The notes beneath the pieces were generated by a model. The model was given only the letters and a program-made list of their open reading frames with translations, was not told the origin of the DNA and made no database searches. The position numbers and the translations under genes were made by a program. Shown in pieces: positions 18,501 to 26,836 of a stretch of 64,000 nucleotides of DNA (its first letter is position 1; every line of letters starts with the position of its first letter). The stretch lies in contig CAYMWF010000011.1 in assembly GCA_964394085.1 (NCBI GenBank), forward strand, positions 1 to 64,000. Reading direction: 5' to 3'. The DNA comes from CAYMWF01 sp964394085 [NCBI: uncultured Gemmatimonadota bacterium] (lineage in GTDB: Bacteria > GCA-2686955 > CAYMWF01).

Positions 18501-19197
18501 CCGTGCACGGGTTCATTATCAGGGATTCGTAGATCCGTGAAAAGGCGCGGGATTTGCCCCGCTCGGGCGTTTCGATGATGTTCACCCCCGGGCCGGGCAG
18601 GAACTCGACGGCGATGGCGGCCGAGACCAGGGCGCGGCCCGTTCCGGTGACGGGGTTCACCAGGACCGGGTGGATCGTAATCGGCACGACCCTGTAATCG
18701 CGGAGGATGGCAGGGGTGTCGGCTGAAAGGTGCGCGGCCGGATAGAGCCCGTCGGTGCCGTAGACCGCCGGATCCGGTTCGGGTGCGGCGGCGCGGACGG
18801 CGTCACGGAGGGTGACGGGGGGTGCGGGTTCGACGACAACGCCGTCGAGCCGCTCGTATTGCGCATCCACGATACTTACGGATATCCTGCACCTGTCCGG
18901 AACGGCCACGAGGCGTGTAACGGCGGGAACCGCGGGGCTGCCCGGCACCGAGGAGCGGACGCATCCCGGAACCGAGAGCCGGTGCCAGGTCTCGCCGTCG
19001 GCAGCTATTTCAGTGATATCGACATAAGGGAAGGCCGCATCGATGAGTATCCCCTCCATGTCGGAGGATGTTATCTCGATATTCGTATTATCCACGTCAT
19101 GGCAGAGCTGGATACGCTCCCCCGAAGCGACCCCGGCAACAAGAGCCAGAGCGGAAACGATTACGAATATCCCGGCAATTTTCGAAAATGACAACAT
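15598..19197 (-). CDS. Secreted multidomain gingipain-type peptidase (C25)
   Basis: A 1199-residue exported cysteine peptidase. After a signal peptide (MLSFSKIAGIFVIVSALALVAGVASG) comes a propeptide-like region with PVTLRD and a C25 domain from about 225 to 610 with the catalytic pair in YFGHGSETSW (His440) and TSVACSNGAL (Cys475). Downstream are an Ig-like segment, two related repeats of the CARDB type, each with GGNGDGxxDxGET (about 725 and 850), a jelly-roll/MAM-like module (GFNDDMESGEGDW... to GWYIDDVLVYS) and a final CARDB-like domain. No type IX secretion C-terminal signal is obvious. The start has AGGAGAAGG six bases upstream. Cys475 is followed by SNGAL rather than the gingipain context, so specificity cannot be read. 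Confidence 0.88.
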   Translation of the reverse strand: MLSFSKIAGIFVIVSALALVAGVASGERIQLCHDVDNTNIEITSSDMEGILIDAAFPYVDITEIAADGETWHRLSVPGCVRSSVPGSPAVPAVTRLVAVPDRCRISVSIVDAQYERLDGVVVEPAPPVTLRDAVRAAAPEPDPAVYGTDGLYPAAHLSADTPAILRDYRVVPITIHPVLVNPVTGTGRALVSAAIAVEFLPGPGVNIIETPERGKSRAFSRIYESLIMNPCTEDEQDEWDVSSCLLVIVHDNFYSSILPYAAWKWEKGLPVVVTKTSEISPNPSANDIENYIQNAYDTWDPAPDYVLLVGDDDYVPVHYGIGSCPTDHKYSTVAGSDYLPDIHLGRFSVKTAAELDRVVAKNLDYELDPGLGGVTWYAKGLVMSGSDYVDDQNANKVRNILLADGYTDVTKLFSSLGNLGPSNISASYNEGDSWSAYFGHGSETSWSSPSPSYTNSHVNALTNDHRPSLITSVACSNGALDENSDCFAEAWQKQSSGSAGRGSVGIYAASRPCAFFYTDTLGVGVARGNFMEGLDTYGAACTYGKLYMYYYFPYGYGSVTEETMQQYILFGDPELLVRTGDPYYLTVVHPGAIVPGENSVTVQVSKTGGAVVGALVSLTKVDDGVQASGYTNASGSVVLNPAPDTPGILKVTVTARNSVVYQGEIEVIVPDSPWISLRDTDLDDTAGGNGDGNADYGETVSLASLVKNMGSVTAYGVAGALSSDDPEITVIDGSDSYGTVGPEEEVWGLNECSFEVASPCTDGHPAMFTFVFSDDADSSWTSTLAVILHAPDLEVSAFRIDDSVGGNGDGKLDPGETADIYVTLLNGGSGLAGEVSGVFSTVDPYITLLEDSALWPDIPGDGEAESTGPITVTADAGCPDGHVAEFTADLAAARGYAASSGFSICIGGFNDDMESGEGDWVHMIVTPGYNDEWHLSSTRNNTPGGSYSWKCGSTGSGDYSDYDDSGLVTPTLYLGDGSILEFWHWIDAELDSGVWAWDGAIVEITTNSGATWTQIAPEGGYPYKITANAASPFDPGTPCFSGSYNWQKEAFDLSAYSGEVHIRFRFGSDGYVTQEGWYIDDVLVYSAGEPLSIQVTDAPSSAAPGETISWTIEVTNSGDAAVVDYWLTAEKEGGGSVDLPIATDVSVPAGYSESHVISYTIPAGAPTGTYEVVNKLGDFPDGAVTSDSFTLQIVAVSRL

Positions 19198-19579
19198 GAC
19201 CTTCTCCTGGTTTTACAAGCCTGACCCGGCGGGAGCCCGGCCGGCACCGCACCTGTATGAAAATATCAACATGTAACCCGTGACGGGCGCGCACCGAATT
19301 CAAAACAACCCTCCGGTTTCAACCCGCGCCCGACCCGACCCCTTCTCGATACGGATTTTCAACTCTCGTATCGATGCGGCGGATGCCGCACTACCCGGTT
19401 AATGGTAACCCTGACTTCCAGAGATTACAAACCGTCCGGCCGCTTCGGCATGCTTTTCGTTGTCAGTTATATCAAGATATAAAACGGGGACAGATCGAAT
19501 TCCCCCCGGTTCGCAATCATTCAAAGTCGAACTGGGGACCGGCGTGTATGAGATTCTTGAGTTAGCTAAGAGGTCCCGG
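19198..19579. other. Intergenic region, no gene seen
   Basis: A 382-base gap. It contains a short AT-rich inverted repeat near 19466-19480 and the string GGGGACAGATCGAATT (19486-19501), which nearly recurs at 60787-60802 as GGGGACAGATTGATTT. Otherwise nothing was recognised. Confidence 0.4.
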
Positions 19580-20920
19580 TCAATTCACCCAGCCGCCGTT
19601 TCCGGGGCCGCCGTATGCGCCCATATCGGACCGGGAACCGTTGGAGTACCACGACGGGCACCGTGGATCCGAATCATGGATACCGTCTTCGATGGACGGG
19701 TCTCCCGTATCGATGCAGGGCGACGAGGGACGCAGAAGATAAGAAAATCCGAACCACGGCACATTGGTAAAGAACGGATCTGAATCGATATTGCCTTCAC
19801 CCTCGTAGCCGCCCTCGATATCGGAGTATGTAATTGTAACTATCGGATGTCCGCTGATTTCATTGGGTGAGTTGTCCCAGACGATGCAGTTCGTAAAAGT
19901 TCCGAACCAGCTGTCTATTCCGCCGCCGTCACCGGCCGAATTACCGATTATGGAACAATTTGATACGTTTCCGGAACCGGAAATTCCGCCGCCGTAGTCT
20001 CCTGCCCCATTAGACGTTATGATGCAGTTCCTGACGTTTGACGATATGGAAAGTCCGCCGCCGCTGCCTCCCGCCCAGTTCGAATGTATAATACAGTTGG
20101 TGATCATCACTGAAGCTCCAAACGAGATAATACCGCCTCCCGACCCGTCGGTACGATTGTTTATGATGCTGCATTTTTCGATGGTTGCTGCTTCGGATGC
20201 CATAATTCCGCCCCCCCTGCCGGAACCGTAATAGAAAAAAGCACCGTTATCGATGATGCTGCAGTTCAAAATAGTTGAGTTATCGAAACAGTATACACCT
20301 CCTCCGGATCCGTAGCCCTGTTCGCCCTGGGCGTCGTTGCCGCTGATATTGCAGTCGATAACGGTCGAGAAACCTCCGCAGTAGATGCCGCCGCCGCAAC
20401 ATCCCGCTACCACACCTGCTCGATTATCACGGATATCGCAGCGGATGATTACAGAATAATCGCCGCAGTAGATGCCTCCACCGTATTGATCTGTCAGGTT
20501 GTCCTTTATGATGCAGTTACTAATCGTCGGGGATGAATTCGAACAGTAAATTCCCCCGCCCTTGTCAACTATTTTTGCAAACCCGTTCATTATCGTAAAT
20601 CCGTCCACTAATGCGGCATTACTCTCCCCTGAATGGAAATCGAAACCCCTGCCGTTATTCGAGCAGTTGATAACGGTCGTTTGAGCGCCGTTTTCAGATA
20701 TGACAACAATGTCTTTTCCGCAGAAATCCAGGTTCTTGTTCAGGACTCCGAAGTAAGTGCCGTCGGCGACAAGCACCGTATCTCCCGTGACGGCGGCATC
20801 GATTCCCTCCTGGATGGTCGGCTGCTCCGAGGGAACTCTGATCGTAATTGATTCTGCGGAACCGCAGGTGAGAACGACGAAGAGTAAGGTCTCAGCCAGG
20901 AGATTCAGTATATTCTTCAT
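19580..20920 (-). CDS. Secreted right-handed beta-helix protein
   Basis: A 446-residue exported protein. The signal peptide (MKNILNLLAETLLFVVLTCGSAES) is followed by IQEGIDAAVTGDTVLVADGT, DFCGKDIVVISENGAQTTVI and NGRGFDFHSGESNAALVDGF, then some ten glycine-rich rungs (GGGIYC, NCSIIDN, GGGIISFG) and the closing SPCIDTGDPSIEDGIHDSD...SDMGAYGGPGN block. These are the same modules, in the same order, as in the paralogues at 474, 59400 and 61218, and the C-terminal block is nearly the one found at 57582. GGAG precedes the ATG. It follows the C25 peptidase gene's promoter region with no obvious operon partner. Likely an adhesin or polysaccharide-binding surface protein; no catalytic residues recognised. 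Confidence 0.87.
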   Translation of the reverse strand: MKNILNLLAETLLFVVLTCGSAESITIRVPSEQPTIQEGIDAAVTGDTVLVADGTYFGVLNKNLDFCGKDIVVISENGAQTTVINCSNNGRGFDFHSGESNAALVDGFTIMNGFAKIVDKGGGIYCSNSSPTISNCIIKDNLTDQYGGGIYCGDYSVIIRCDIRDNRAGVVAGCCGGGIYCGGFSTVIDCNISGNDAQGEQGYGSGGGVYCFDNSTILNCSIIDNGAFFYYGSGRGGGIMASEAATIEKCSIINNRTDGSGGGIISFGASVMITNCIIHSNWAGGSGGGLSISSNVRNCIITSNGAGDYGGGISGSGNVSNCSIIGNSAGDGGGIDSWFGTFTNCIVWDNSPNEISGHPIVTITYSDIEGGYEGEGNIDSDPFFTNVPWFGFSYLLRPSSPCIDTGDPSIEDGIHDSDPRCPSWYSNGSRSDMGAYGGPGNGGWVN

Positions 20921-21073
20921 GACGGGACTCCTTGATCGGGGACGAAGTTACTGAATCGGAAACCGATCTCAGTTGAACTTCCCGACAGCTTTTCCATCGA
21001 TCTCGAGCCGAACGTTGATGCGAGTTCCATGTCAGGATATCAGACTATTAGAAGAGAAGACAGAACCATTTGA

Positions 21074-22102
21074 TCAGTCCGCGCTGCGGCGGCGTCCCAC
21101 CCGGTCGCGCAGGGAGCGGGCGGCGTATCGTAAAACGCCGAGAGCTCCGGCGAGCCCGAGGGCCTGGGCCATCAGGAAATCGGCCCCGATGCCGCCGAGG
21201 GCCAGGCCAAGCGAATAGCGGCGCCACGTGAAAAGGAAAAACGGGGCGACCGTTATCAGGTAGGAAACCAGGAAAAAGAGGGCCAGGTTCGCGAGGGGGG
21301 CTGAAATTCCTGGGAAGAAGAACAGCACAGCCCGGGACAGGATAAAACAACCCGCGGCGGCCGCACCGGACAGCTTGCCGAAAGCGTGAAAAGGCGTTGA
21401 GAGATAGTTGTCGAACTTGCGGTCCTGGAAGAGCAGTTCGGCGTACTGCAGCCCCCGGGTGAAATGGCCGTGGAGATTGCGCGCGAACGTATCCGTGAAA
21501 TGATGCTTCACCAGGGCCCTGCGGACCAGGCGGATCGTCCCCAGCCTGGCGAGCCGCCGGCCGAGTTCGACATCCTCCAGCCCCGGCCTCGAATAATTCT
21601 CGTTGAACCCGCCGGCGGATTCGAAGACCTCGCGTCTCACGGCTCCCATGGCGCCCCAGAACCAGGTTATGTCATCCCCGTTGAAACAGGCCCTGAAATA
21701 GTAGCTCTGCGCCGCTTTGAAAGCGGGCCAGAAACCCTTGTTGGCAGGTCTGGTATGGTAGACCCCGACCGCCGCTACTATTTTGTCGTCGATCCTGAAT
21801 GCTTTCACAATCTCCCCGACCATTTCCGGATCCACCAGGACATCGGCGTCGAGAAAAAGGAGGATCCTTCCCGATGCCGCCGCCGCGCCGCTGTTCCTCG
21901 CCGCCGCCGGACCGGAGCGCTTCGGCATCGACACCAGCCGGACGCCCGCCTCCGCCGCGACAGCCGCCGAATCGTCGGTGGAGCCGTCATCGACGCAGAT
22001 GATCTCAACGTCGCCGAACCTGCTTTTTTCGAGTGAATCGAGGAGGTTCCCGAGGGTGTCGCCCGCGTTGTGGAACGGGACTATGATCGAGATTGCCGGC
22101 AT
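21074..22102 (-). CDS. Family 2 glycosyltransferase with C-terminal membrane segments
   Basis: A 342-residue GT-A fold glycosyltransferase. The N-terminus MPAISIIVPFHNAGDTLGNL leads to VDDGSTDDS and the metal-binding DxD-like FLDADVLVD (about residue 88), then WGAMGAVRREVFESAGGFNENY and GLEDVELGRRL acceptor-side motifs. From about residue 240 there are three or four hydrophobic stretches, so it sits at the inner membrane. AAAGGAG precedes the ATG. It is the third gene of a minus-strand operon with a carbamoyltransferase and a radical SAM enzyme, separated from the latter by 18 bases. It probably adds a sugar to a lipid-linked or surface glycan; donor and acceptor are unknown. Confidence 0.87.
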   Translation of the reverse strand: MPAISIIVPFHNAGDTLGNLLDSLEKSRFGDVEIICVDDGSTDDSAAVAAEAGVRLVSMPKRSGPAAARNSGAAAASGRILLFLDADVLVDPEMVGEIVKAFRIDDKIVAAVGVYHTRPANKGFWPAFKAAQSYYFRACFNGDDITWFWGAMGAVRREVFESAGGFNENYSRPGLEDVELGRRLARLGTIRLVRRALVKHHFTDTFARNLHGHFTRGLQYAELLFQDRKFDNYLSTPFHAFGKLSGAAAAGCFILSRAVLFFFPGISAPLANLALFFLVSYLITVAPFFLFTWRRYSLGLALGGIGADFLMAQALGLAGALGVLRYAARSLRDRVGRRRSAD

Positions 22103-22120
22103 CCGGTCGGTTCTCCTTTA

Positions 22121-23662
22121 TTATTTCGGGAAGGCTCCGGTCATCTCCCGGCCGCGGCGCACTCCGTAGGACAGGTAGCCGTAGAGGGCGCGCGGCCTGC
22201 CGGCCTCCCGCAGCCTCGCCGCCAGGTAGGACGGACGAAGATAGAATTTTCGCAGGCGCCTGTTGATGAACCTGTATACCGCCGCAGGATCGACATCGCT
22301 CCTTATGTTATACCGGTTGAAGGAAAAAAGCTCGTTTCCCGGGCCCAGGAGCCGGTTTTCAGCGAGGAGAGTATCATAAAGCGTGGTCCCGGGGAAAGGG
22401 GTGGCGCACATGAGCACCAGGAATCCTAGAGGGAGCCTGTCGATGAGGGCGCCCGTGCGGGCGAGAGTTTCCCCGGTCTCGCCGGGGAATCCGATCACGA
22501 AGGAGCCGTTGACCAAAATACCTGCGGAGACGGCATCCTCCACCGTCTGCACGATCCTTTCCGGGTCGGGCCTCTTGTGCATCGCCTTCAGCAGACCGGG
22601 ATCCCCCGATTCGATGCCGATCGACATCAGGAAGCATCCCGCCTTCGCCATGAGGCGGAGAAGCTCCCGGTCGAGGGTATCTATCCGCCCGTTGCAGATC
22701 CACCGCACTCCGGGAGCCGAGACCAGGAGCCGCTCGCAGAATTCGGCGACCCAGTCCCGGTCGGCGGTAAAAAGGTCCGACTGGAAAAGGAAATTCCGGA
22801 TACGGTCGGTTTCGACGATGCGGCGCACCTCGTCCGCGACGGCGGCGGCGGACCTGCTCCGGTGGACGCGGCCGTTCAGCGGCGTGGCCAGGCAGAACGG
22901 GCAGGCGTAGGGACACCCCCGGGAAGCGAGCACCAGGGTATACGGATTGCCGTCCGGAAGCCTGTACCTTCCCGGCGGCAGGAGGTCCCTGGCCGGGAGC
23001 GGCAGGTCGTCGGCAGGGCACCATCGTTCCGGACGGCCTGAGTCCGCGAAACCGGTTTCGCCGGTTCTTTCGCGCAGCATGAAACCGTGCGGCGGCGGAT
23101 CCAGGGCGCCGCCCGGGCGGATCGCTTCACGCCAGGCTTCTCCAGGTTTGCCGTTTTCCGGTGATCGAGCAAAACCGCCTCGAGGGGATCGGTCCGCGGC
23201 GCTCCCGCTCACCCGGCCTGAATCCGCCGCCAGGCGGGCGAAAACGGCGTCCAGAACGGGCTCCGGCTCGCCGTATACGGCGGCGTCAGCCTCCGGAATC
23301 TCCCGGAGGCTCCGGGCCGGCAGCGCCTGGGCGTGCTGTCCGAACAGGATGACGCCGGAGCCGGCGTCGCGGGCGGCGGCCGCTCCCGTCCGGTCGGTCT
23401 CTACGGTCGGGGTCGCGATGTTGACGACGGTGAGGTCGGGGCGGAAAGAGGCGAGGGTGCGGCGGAGCCTCTTGAAACTCGCCCTGCCCGGGGGCAGGTC
23501 GAGGATGAGCGACTCCAGGCCGTGCCGTCGCGCGGCGGTCGCTATCATGGCCAGGGTCAGAGGGAAGCGGGGCACCTCGAAGGTGATATTGAGCGGGATT
23601 ATGACGCGGCCTTCCTTGGTGACCTTACCCGCCGGGGGAGGATTGAGGAGCAGAACCCGCAT
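22121..23662 (-). CDS. Radical SAM enzyme with B12-binding-type N-terminus
   Basis: A 513-residue protein. An N-terminal Rossmann-like cobalamin-binding region (MRVLLLNPPPAG... to YGEPEPVLDAV) is followed by a Gly/Pro/Arg-rich insert (about 150-210) and the radical SAM domain with CPYACPFC (Cys250, 254, 257), a GGxP-equivalent region and SIGIESGDPGLLKAM. No canonical DxHxxG cobalamin motif is obvious, so B12 may or may not bind. Such enzymes methylate unactivated carbons or rearrange sugars and natural products. GGAGG lies 9 bases before the ATG. It is sandwiched between a carbamoyltransferase (16-base gap) and a glycosyltransferase (18-base gap), so it probably modifies the same product. Confidence 0.85.
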   Translation of the reverse strand: MRVLLLNPPPAGKVTKEGRVIIPLNITFEVPRFPLTLAMIATAARRHGLESLILDLPPGRASFKRLRRTLASFRPDLTVVNIATPTVETDRTGAAAARDAGSGVILFGQHAQALPARSLREIPEADAAVYGEPEPVLDAVFARLAADSGRVSGSAADRSPRGGFARSPENGKPGEAWREAIRPGGALDPPPHGFMLRERTGETGFADSGRPERWCPADDLPLPARDLLPPGRYRLPDGNPYTLVLASRGCPYACPFCLATPLNGRVHRSRSAAAVADEVRRIVETDRIRNFLFQSDLFTADRDWVAEFCERLLVSAPGVRWICNGRIDTLDRELLRLMAKAGCFLMSIGIESGDPGLLKAMHKRPDPERIVQTVEDAVSAGILVNGSFVIGFPGETGETLARTGALIDRLPLGFLVLMCATPFPGTTLYDTLLAENRLLGPGNELFSFNRYNIRSDVDPAAVYRFINRRLRKFYLRPSYLAARLREAGRPRALYGYLSYGVRRGREMTGAFPK

Positions 23663-23678
23663 TCCGCGCGACCTCCGT

Positions 23679-25460
23679 TTACAGCGCCGCGCCGCTCGCC
23701 GACCGGGTGCGGCCGGGGGCGGGCTCGCGTTTTTCCACCAGGAATCCGCCGGCGGCGGCGAAGCGGATGCCCGAGCCGTCGAGCACCGCGGCCAGGTCGC
23801 GGGGCGACGCCGCCATCGGCATCCCGTGGAGATTGAGCGAAGTGTTCAGGAGCGCGCCGATGCCGCGGATATTGCTGAACCGGGTCAGGAGATCGTGAAA
23901 CCCGGGATTGAAATCGCGAACCAGGATCTGGGGGCGGCAGGTGCGGTCGAACGGGTGGCACGCGGCCCCGATATGGTGGCCGGCGCCGGGGGTGGTTTCG
24001 AAGGCGTTGACCATGTAATGGGAGGTCAGGTTTTTGGGGTTGACCAGGTAGCGGGGCGCCGCGCTCTCGAGGATGACCGGGGCGAAGGGCATCCAGAAAT
24101 CGCGCATCTTTATCATCCTGTTGACGCGGTTCATGGTTTCGACCCGCGAGGGGTCCGCGAGGATCGAGCGGTTGCCGAGGGCGCGGGGGCCGAATTCGAG
24201 CCGGCCCGCGAAACGGGCCACGATTTCGCCCTCGGCCAGGAGCTCCGCCACGGCCTGGTTGATCTTTTCCGGCGTCGACACCCGGTACCGGGAGCCGAGG
24301 GTCTCGGGGAGCCGCTCCAGCTCCTCGTCGAAAGAGGGGCCCAGGTAGAGAGCACCCAGCGGGTCCCACTGCGGATCGGCGCCCCTCTCGCGGCACGAAT
24401 CGCTGTGAGCGAGAAGCGCCGCGCCAACGGCCACCGATTCGTCCCCTGCCGAGGGAAATATGAAAAGATCGTCCACCTCGTCCAGGCGGCTGATCGCGCC
24501 GTTCACCTTTACATTGAGGAACACGCCGCCGGCCAGGGCGACTCGGCGGATGCCGGTTTCGCGGATATTGCGGCGCACCCACTCCACCAGCAGGTCCTCG
24601 GCGAGGCGCTGGGCGGCCCACGCCACCCGGTCGAACCGGCGCGACCCGTATTTTTTATTGAGGAAGCGCATGAGAGACGAGCCGATCAGACCGAGCCTGT
24701 TCTCGAAGCCCCTGCCGGAAGTCCGGTAGAAGCGCCTGAACTCGTTCCGCAGGTCTTCCGCGTCCCCGTCCCGGACGTATCCGGCCAGGCCCATCACCTT
24801 GTTCTCTTCCTCCCACGGTTTCAGGCCCAGAAGGCGGGTGACCCGGCTGTAGAAGGACCCGATGGAATGAACGCTCGAAACCTCCACCTCCCTGGTCAGT
24901 TCGCCGCCGCGGTAAGTCGAAACAGTGGCGGAGAGCCCGTCGCCGAGGCCGTCGCAGGTGAAAACGAGGGTGTCCTCGCCGGGCCACGGGTTCAGGAAGG
25001 CCGCGGTCGCCGCGTGGCTCAGGTGGTGATCGTAGAAGCGGATACGGCCGGGGTCGATGCCGTGCCGCAGCCAGAAGGAGCCGTATTTCCGCCTGGTTTC
25101 GCGGGTCCGGTAGCTCCCGACGGCGGTCCGGTAGAGATAGCGGGGCAGCCGCCCGCCGATGAGGTTGAGCGGCAGGATCCTGGACGCCTCCCCCGCGATC
25201 CTGATGAGGGGGCGGTATTCTTCTTCGGCGGCCAGGTCGGGTTCGAACCTTTCGCACAGGGTGCCGACGGCCACCTCGTCCAGGTCGCCGCCCGTTATCC
25301 CGTTGTCGTGAAGGATCCGCTCGATCGAGAGACGCGGAAAAGCGGCGCTCGACTTGACCCTGTTGAGCCGCTCCTCGGCAAGGGCGTACACCAGCCTCCC
25401 GTTCCTGAGCAGGCAGGCCGAGCTCATGTGGCTGATGTTGATTCCGAGAGTCAGGGTCAT
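23679..25460 (-). CDS. NodU/CmcH-family carbamoyltransferase, second copy
   Basis: A 593-residue O-carbamoyltransferase related to but clearly distinct from the one at 10945. Motifs are MTLTLGINISHMSSACLL, HHLSHAATAAFLNPW, VFTCDGLGDGLSATV, LEFGPRALGNRSILADPS and NTSLNLHGMPMAASP, covering carbamoyl-phosphate and ATP sites. ATG 25460 is preferred over 25502 because the conserved fold begins there and GGAG precedes it. It is first in an operon with a radical SAM enzyme and a glycosyltransferase, and lacks the DUF5989 and SxtJ-like companions of the other copy, which suggests a different acceptor. The opposite strand is open for nearly 900 codons over this gene and the next, a side effect of high GC. 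Confidence 0.92.
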   Translation of the reverse strand: MTLTLGINISHMSSACLLRNGRLVYALAEERLNRVKSSAAFPRLSIERILHDNGITGGDLDEVAVGTLCERFEPDLAAEEEYRPLIRIAGEASRILPLNLIGGRLPRYLYRTAVGSYRTRETRRKYGSFWLRHGIDPGRIRFYDHHLSHAATAAFLNPWPGEDTLVFTCDGLGDGLSATVSTYRGGELTREVEVSSVHSIGSFYSRVTRLLGLKPWEEENKVMGLAGYVRDGDAEDLRNEFRRFYRTSGRGFENRLGLIGSSLMRFLNKKYGSRRFDRVAWAAQRLAEDLLVEWVRRNIRETGIRRVALAGGVFLNVKVNGAISRLDEVDDLFIFPSAGDESVAVGAALLAHSDSCRERGADPQWDPLGALYLGPSFDEELERLPETLGSRYRVSTPEKINQAVAELLAEGEIVARFAGRLEFGPRALGNRSILADPSRVETMNRVNRMIKMRDFWMPFAPVILESAAPRYLVNPKNLTSHYMVNAFETTPGAGHHIGAACHPFDRTCRPQILVRDFNPGFHDLLTRFSNIRGIGALLNTSLNLHGMPMAASPRDLAAVLDGSGIRFAAAGGFLVEKREPAPGRTRSASGAAL

Positions 25461-25540
25461 CGAATGATTACTCCAGGGTCTCCGGATATTCCCGGCCGAC
25501 ATGGGGGTGCCGGTTATTACGCACGATCCTTTTCTGAGTC

Positions 25541-25927
25541 CTACTTATTAAGCTTGGATATGACGAAATTTTTAATAGCAGTCGCTCGCTCCAGGGCAGT
25601 GCTCATGTCTGTTTCCCCGAGCTCCATCGGGAATGGATAGCGAATATGAACGGCAAAATCCGTAAGAAGAAGGCAGTCGTTCTCTATCTGCTTGAAATTA
25701 TCCTCATGTTTTCGGCATCTATTGTTCAATTGTACCAGATCGTGTGTTTTAGGAATTTCTTCCCCTTTTAAGGCAAGGTATCCCTTCAGATACTTCTCCG
25801 CTGACTGCTGGCAGTGATAGCAGATAATACCGATCGGAACGGGACGCATCGATCGAAGAAATTCCGCCGATGCCAAATCCGCTTCGGCAATATTGATCCA
25901 TTCCCCGGCGAGATCTCTATTATCCAT
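25541..25927 (-). CDS. HEPN-domain protein
   Basis: A 128-residue HEPN protein of the COG2250 type: YHCQQSAEKYLKGYLALKG, then KTHDLVQL and DFAVHIRYPFP. HEPN proteins pair with MNT nucleotidyltransferases as toxin-antitoxin or AMPylation modules. The RX4-6H ribonuclease motif of toxic HEPNs is not present, so it may be a non-nucleolytic member. Its start overlaps the 3' end of the MNT gene by 8 bases, so translation is coupled and MNT is made first. Confidence 0.85.
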   Translation of the reverse strand: MDNRDLAGEWINIAEADLASAEFLRSMRPVPIGIICYHCQQSAEKYLKGYLALKGEEIPKTHDLVQLNNRCRKHEDNFKQIENDCLLLTDFAVHIRYPFPMELGETDMSTALERATAIKNFVISKLNK

Positions 25928-26243
25928 GGATCAGCTTTCCGTCATTTTTGATTTTATATTCGAACGTGTTCTTCAACAACGCTCTTTCTCTGAATTCTTC
26001 TTCATCATAAACCAGTATATCCATCGGGCTCGATATGAGACCCATGAGGGCTCTCCTGATAGCCCTCATGACATCGATCTTTTTTTTCTGCTTAAAATCA
26101 CCTATTACACAAATATCTATATCGCTGCCCTGATCAGGTTTTCCATATGCATATGATCCGAAAATGTATACCCGGCTGAATGAAAATTTGCTGGAAAACG
26201 TGCTCTTTAAAGCTTCTATCTGATCCATTTCCCGACCGACCAT
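25920..26243 (-). CDS. MNT-type nucleotidyltransferase
   Basis: A 107-residue minimal nucleotidyltransferase with the defining GSYAYGKPDQGSDIDICV motif (Gly-Ser and the two Asp metal ligands) and a third acidic residue in MDILVYD. MNT proteins of this pairing transfer AMP to their HEPN partner or act as antitoxins. AGGAG sits 8 bases before ATG 26243. Together with the overlapping HEPN gene it forms a complete two-gene module. Confidence 0.88.
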   Translation of the reverse strand: MVGREMDQIEALKSTFSSKFSFSRVYIFGSYAYGKPDQGSDIDICVIGDFKQKKKIDVMRAIRRALMGLISSPMDILVYDEEEFRERALLKNTFEYKIKNDGKLIHG

Positions 26244-26704
26244 CCGACGCTCTCCTCAAAGGGTTCCATAACAGAATATAACCTATTCCCTCTTGAATCA
26301 AGCTCTACCGGGTCATCTTTCCTTCCCGGTTCCCACCGCCGGGTGAGAATAAACAACGATCCGGGGCGGACTGGAATACTCGATCCAATGATAGTCCGCG
26401 AGAGCATGCGCCGACCAGTTTCCGGTAAATCATCAGCAGACTGCCGGGAGTCTGCTCAAAAAAGTCAAAATGACTGAGAAACCGACTCCTTTCTTCACAT
26501 GAAGAAATATTATGTAAACCAAACCGAAAATCAGCCGGCTGCATAATCGGCTCCTGCGCTCTCCGGCTTCAAGCAGCGATAGCAACTAAACTTTCAAAAT
26601 GAGATATCGGCAAATCGTTCCCAAAGCGATAACGACATGTCGTTTAAACTCTGACGGCAAAGCGTATAAACAGCGACTAGCGACCGTGTTCCTTTTCCCG
26701 TTTA
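26244..26704. other. Intergenic region, possible gene remnant
   Basis: About 460 bases without a supported gene. Two minus-strand frames (26305-26544 and 26216-26407) read fairly protein-like in succession, for example RRWEPGRKDDPVELDSRGNR, and overlap in different frames, which could mean a small frameshifted gene just upstream of the MNT gene. I cannot identify it. Confidence 0.3.
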
Positions 26705-26836
26705 GGAACACGTGTTCATTTTGCAGGCTCCTTCTCCCCGGTTGGAACACGTGTTCATTTTGCAGGCCCCTTCTCCCCGGTTGGAACACGTGTTCCGTTT
26801 GCAGACTCCTTCTCCCCGGTTGGAACACGTGTTCCG
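26705..26836. repeat. 39-base tandem repeat with GGAACACGTGTTCC palindromes
   Basis: Four units start at 26705, 26744, 26783 and 26822, exactly 39 bases apart. Each opens with GGAACACGTGTTC; in the third and fourth this is a perfect 14-base palindrome, GGAACACGTGTTCC. The rest of the unit is CTTCTCCCCGGTT-rich. Although 39 is a multiple of three and both strands stay open, no ribosome site or domain supports coding. It lies 150 bases before the sialidase-fold gene. Confidence 0.7.

Noticed and set aside
22947-25640. An 897-codon open frame on the plus strand
   Set aside because: Antisense to the carbamoyltransferase and radical SAM genes, both of which have unmistakable motifs; the antisense product is low-complexity.
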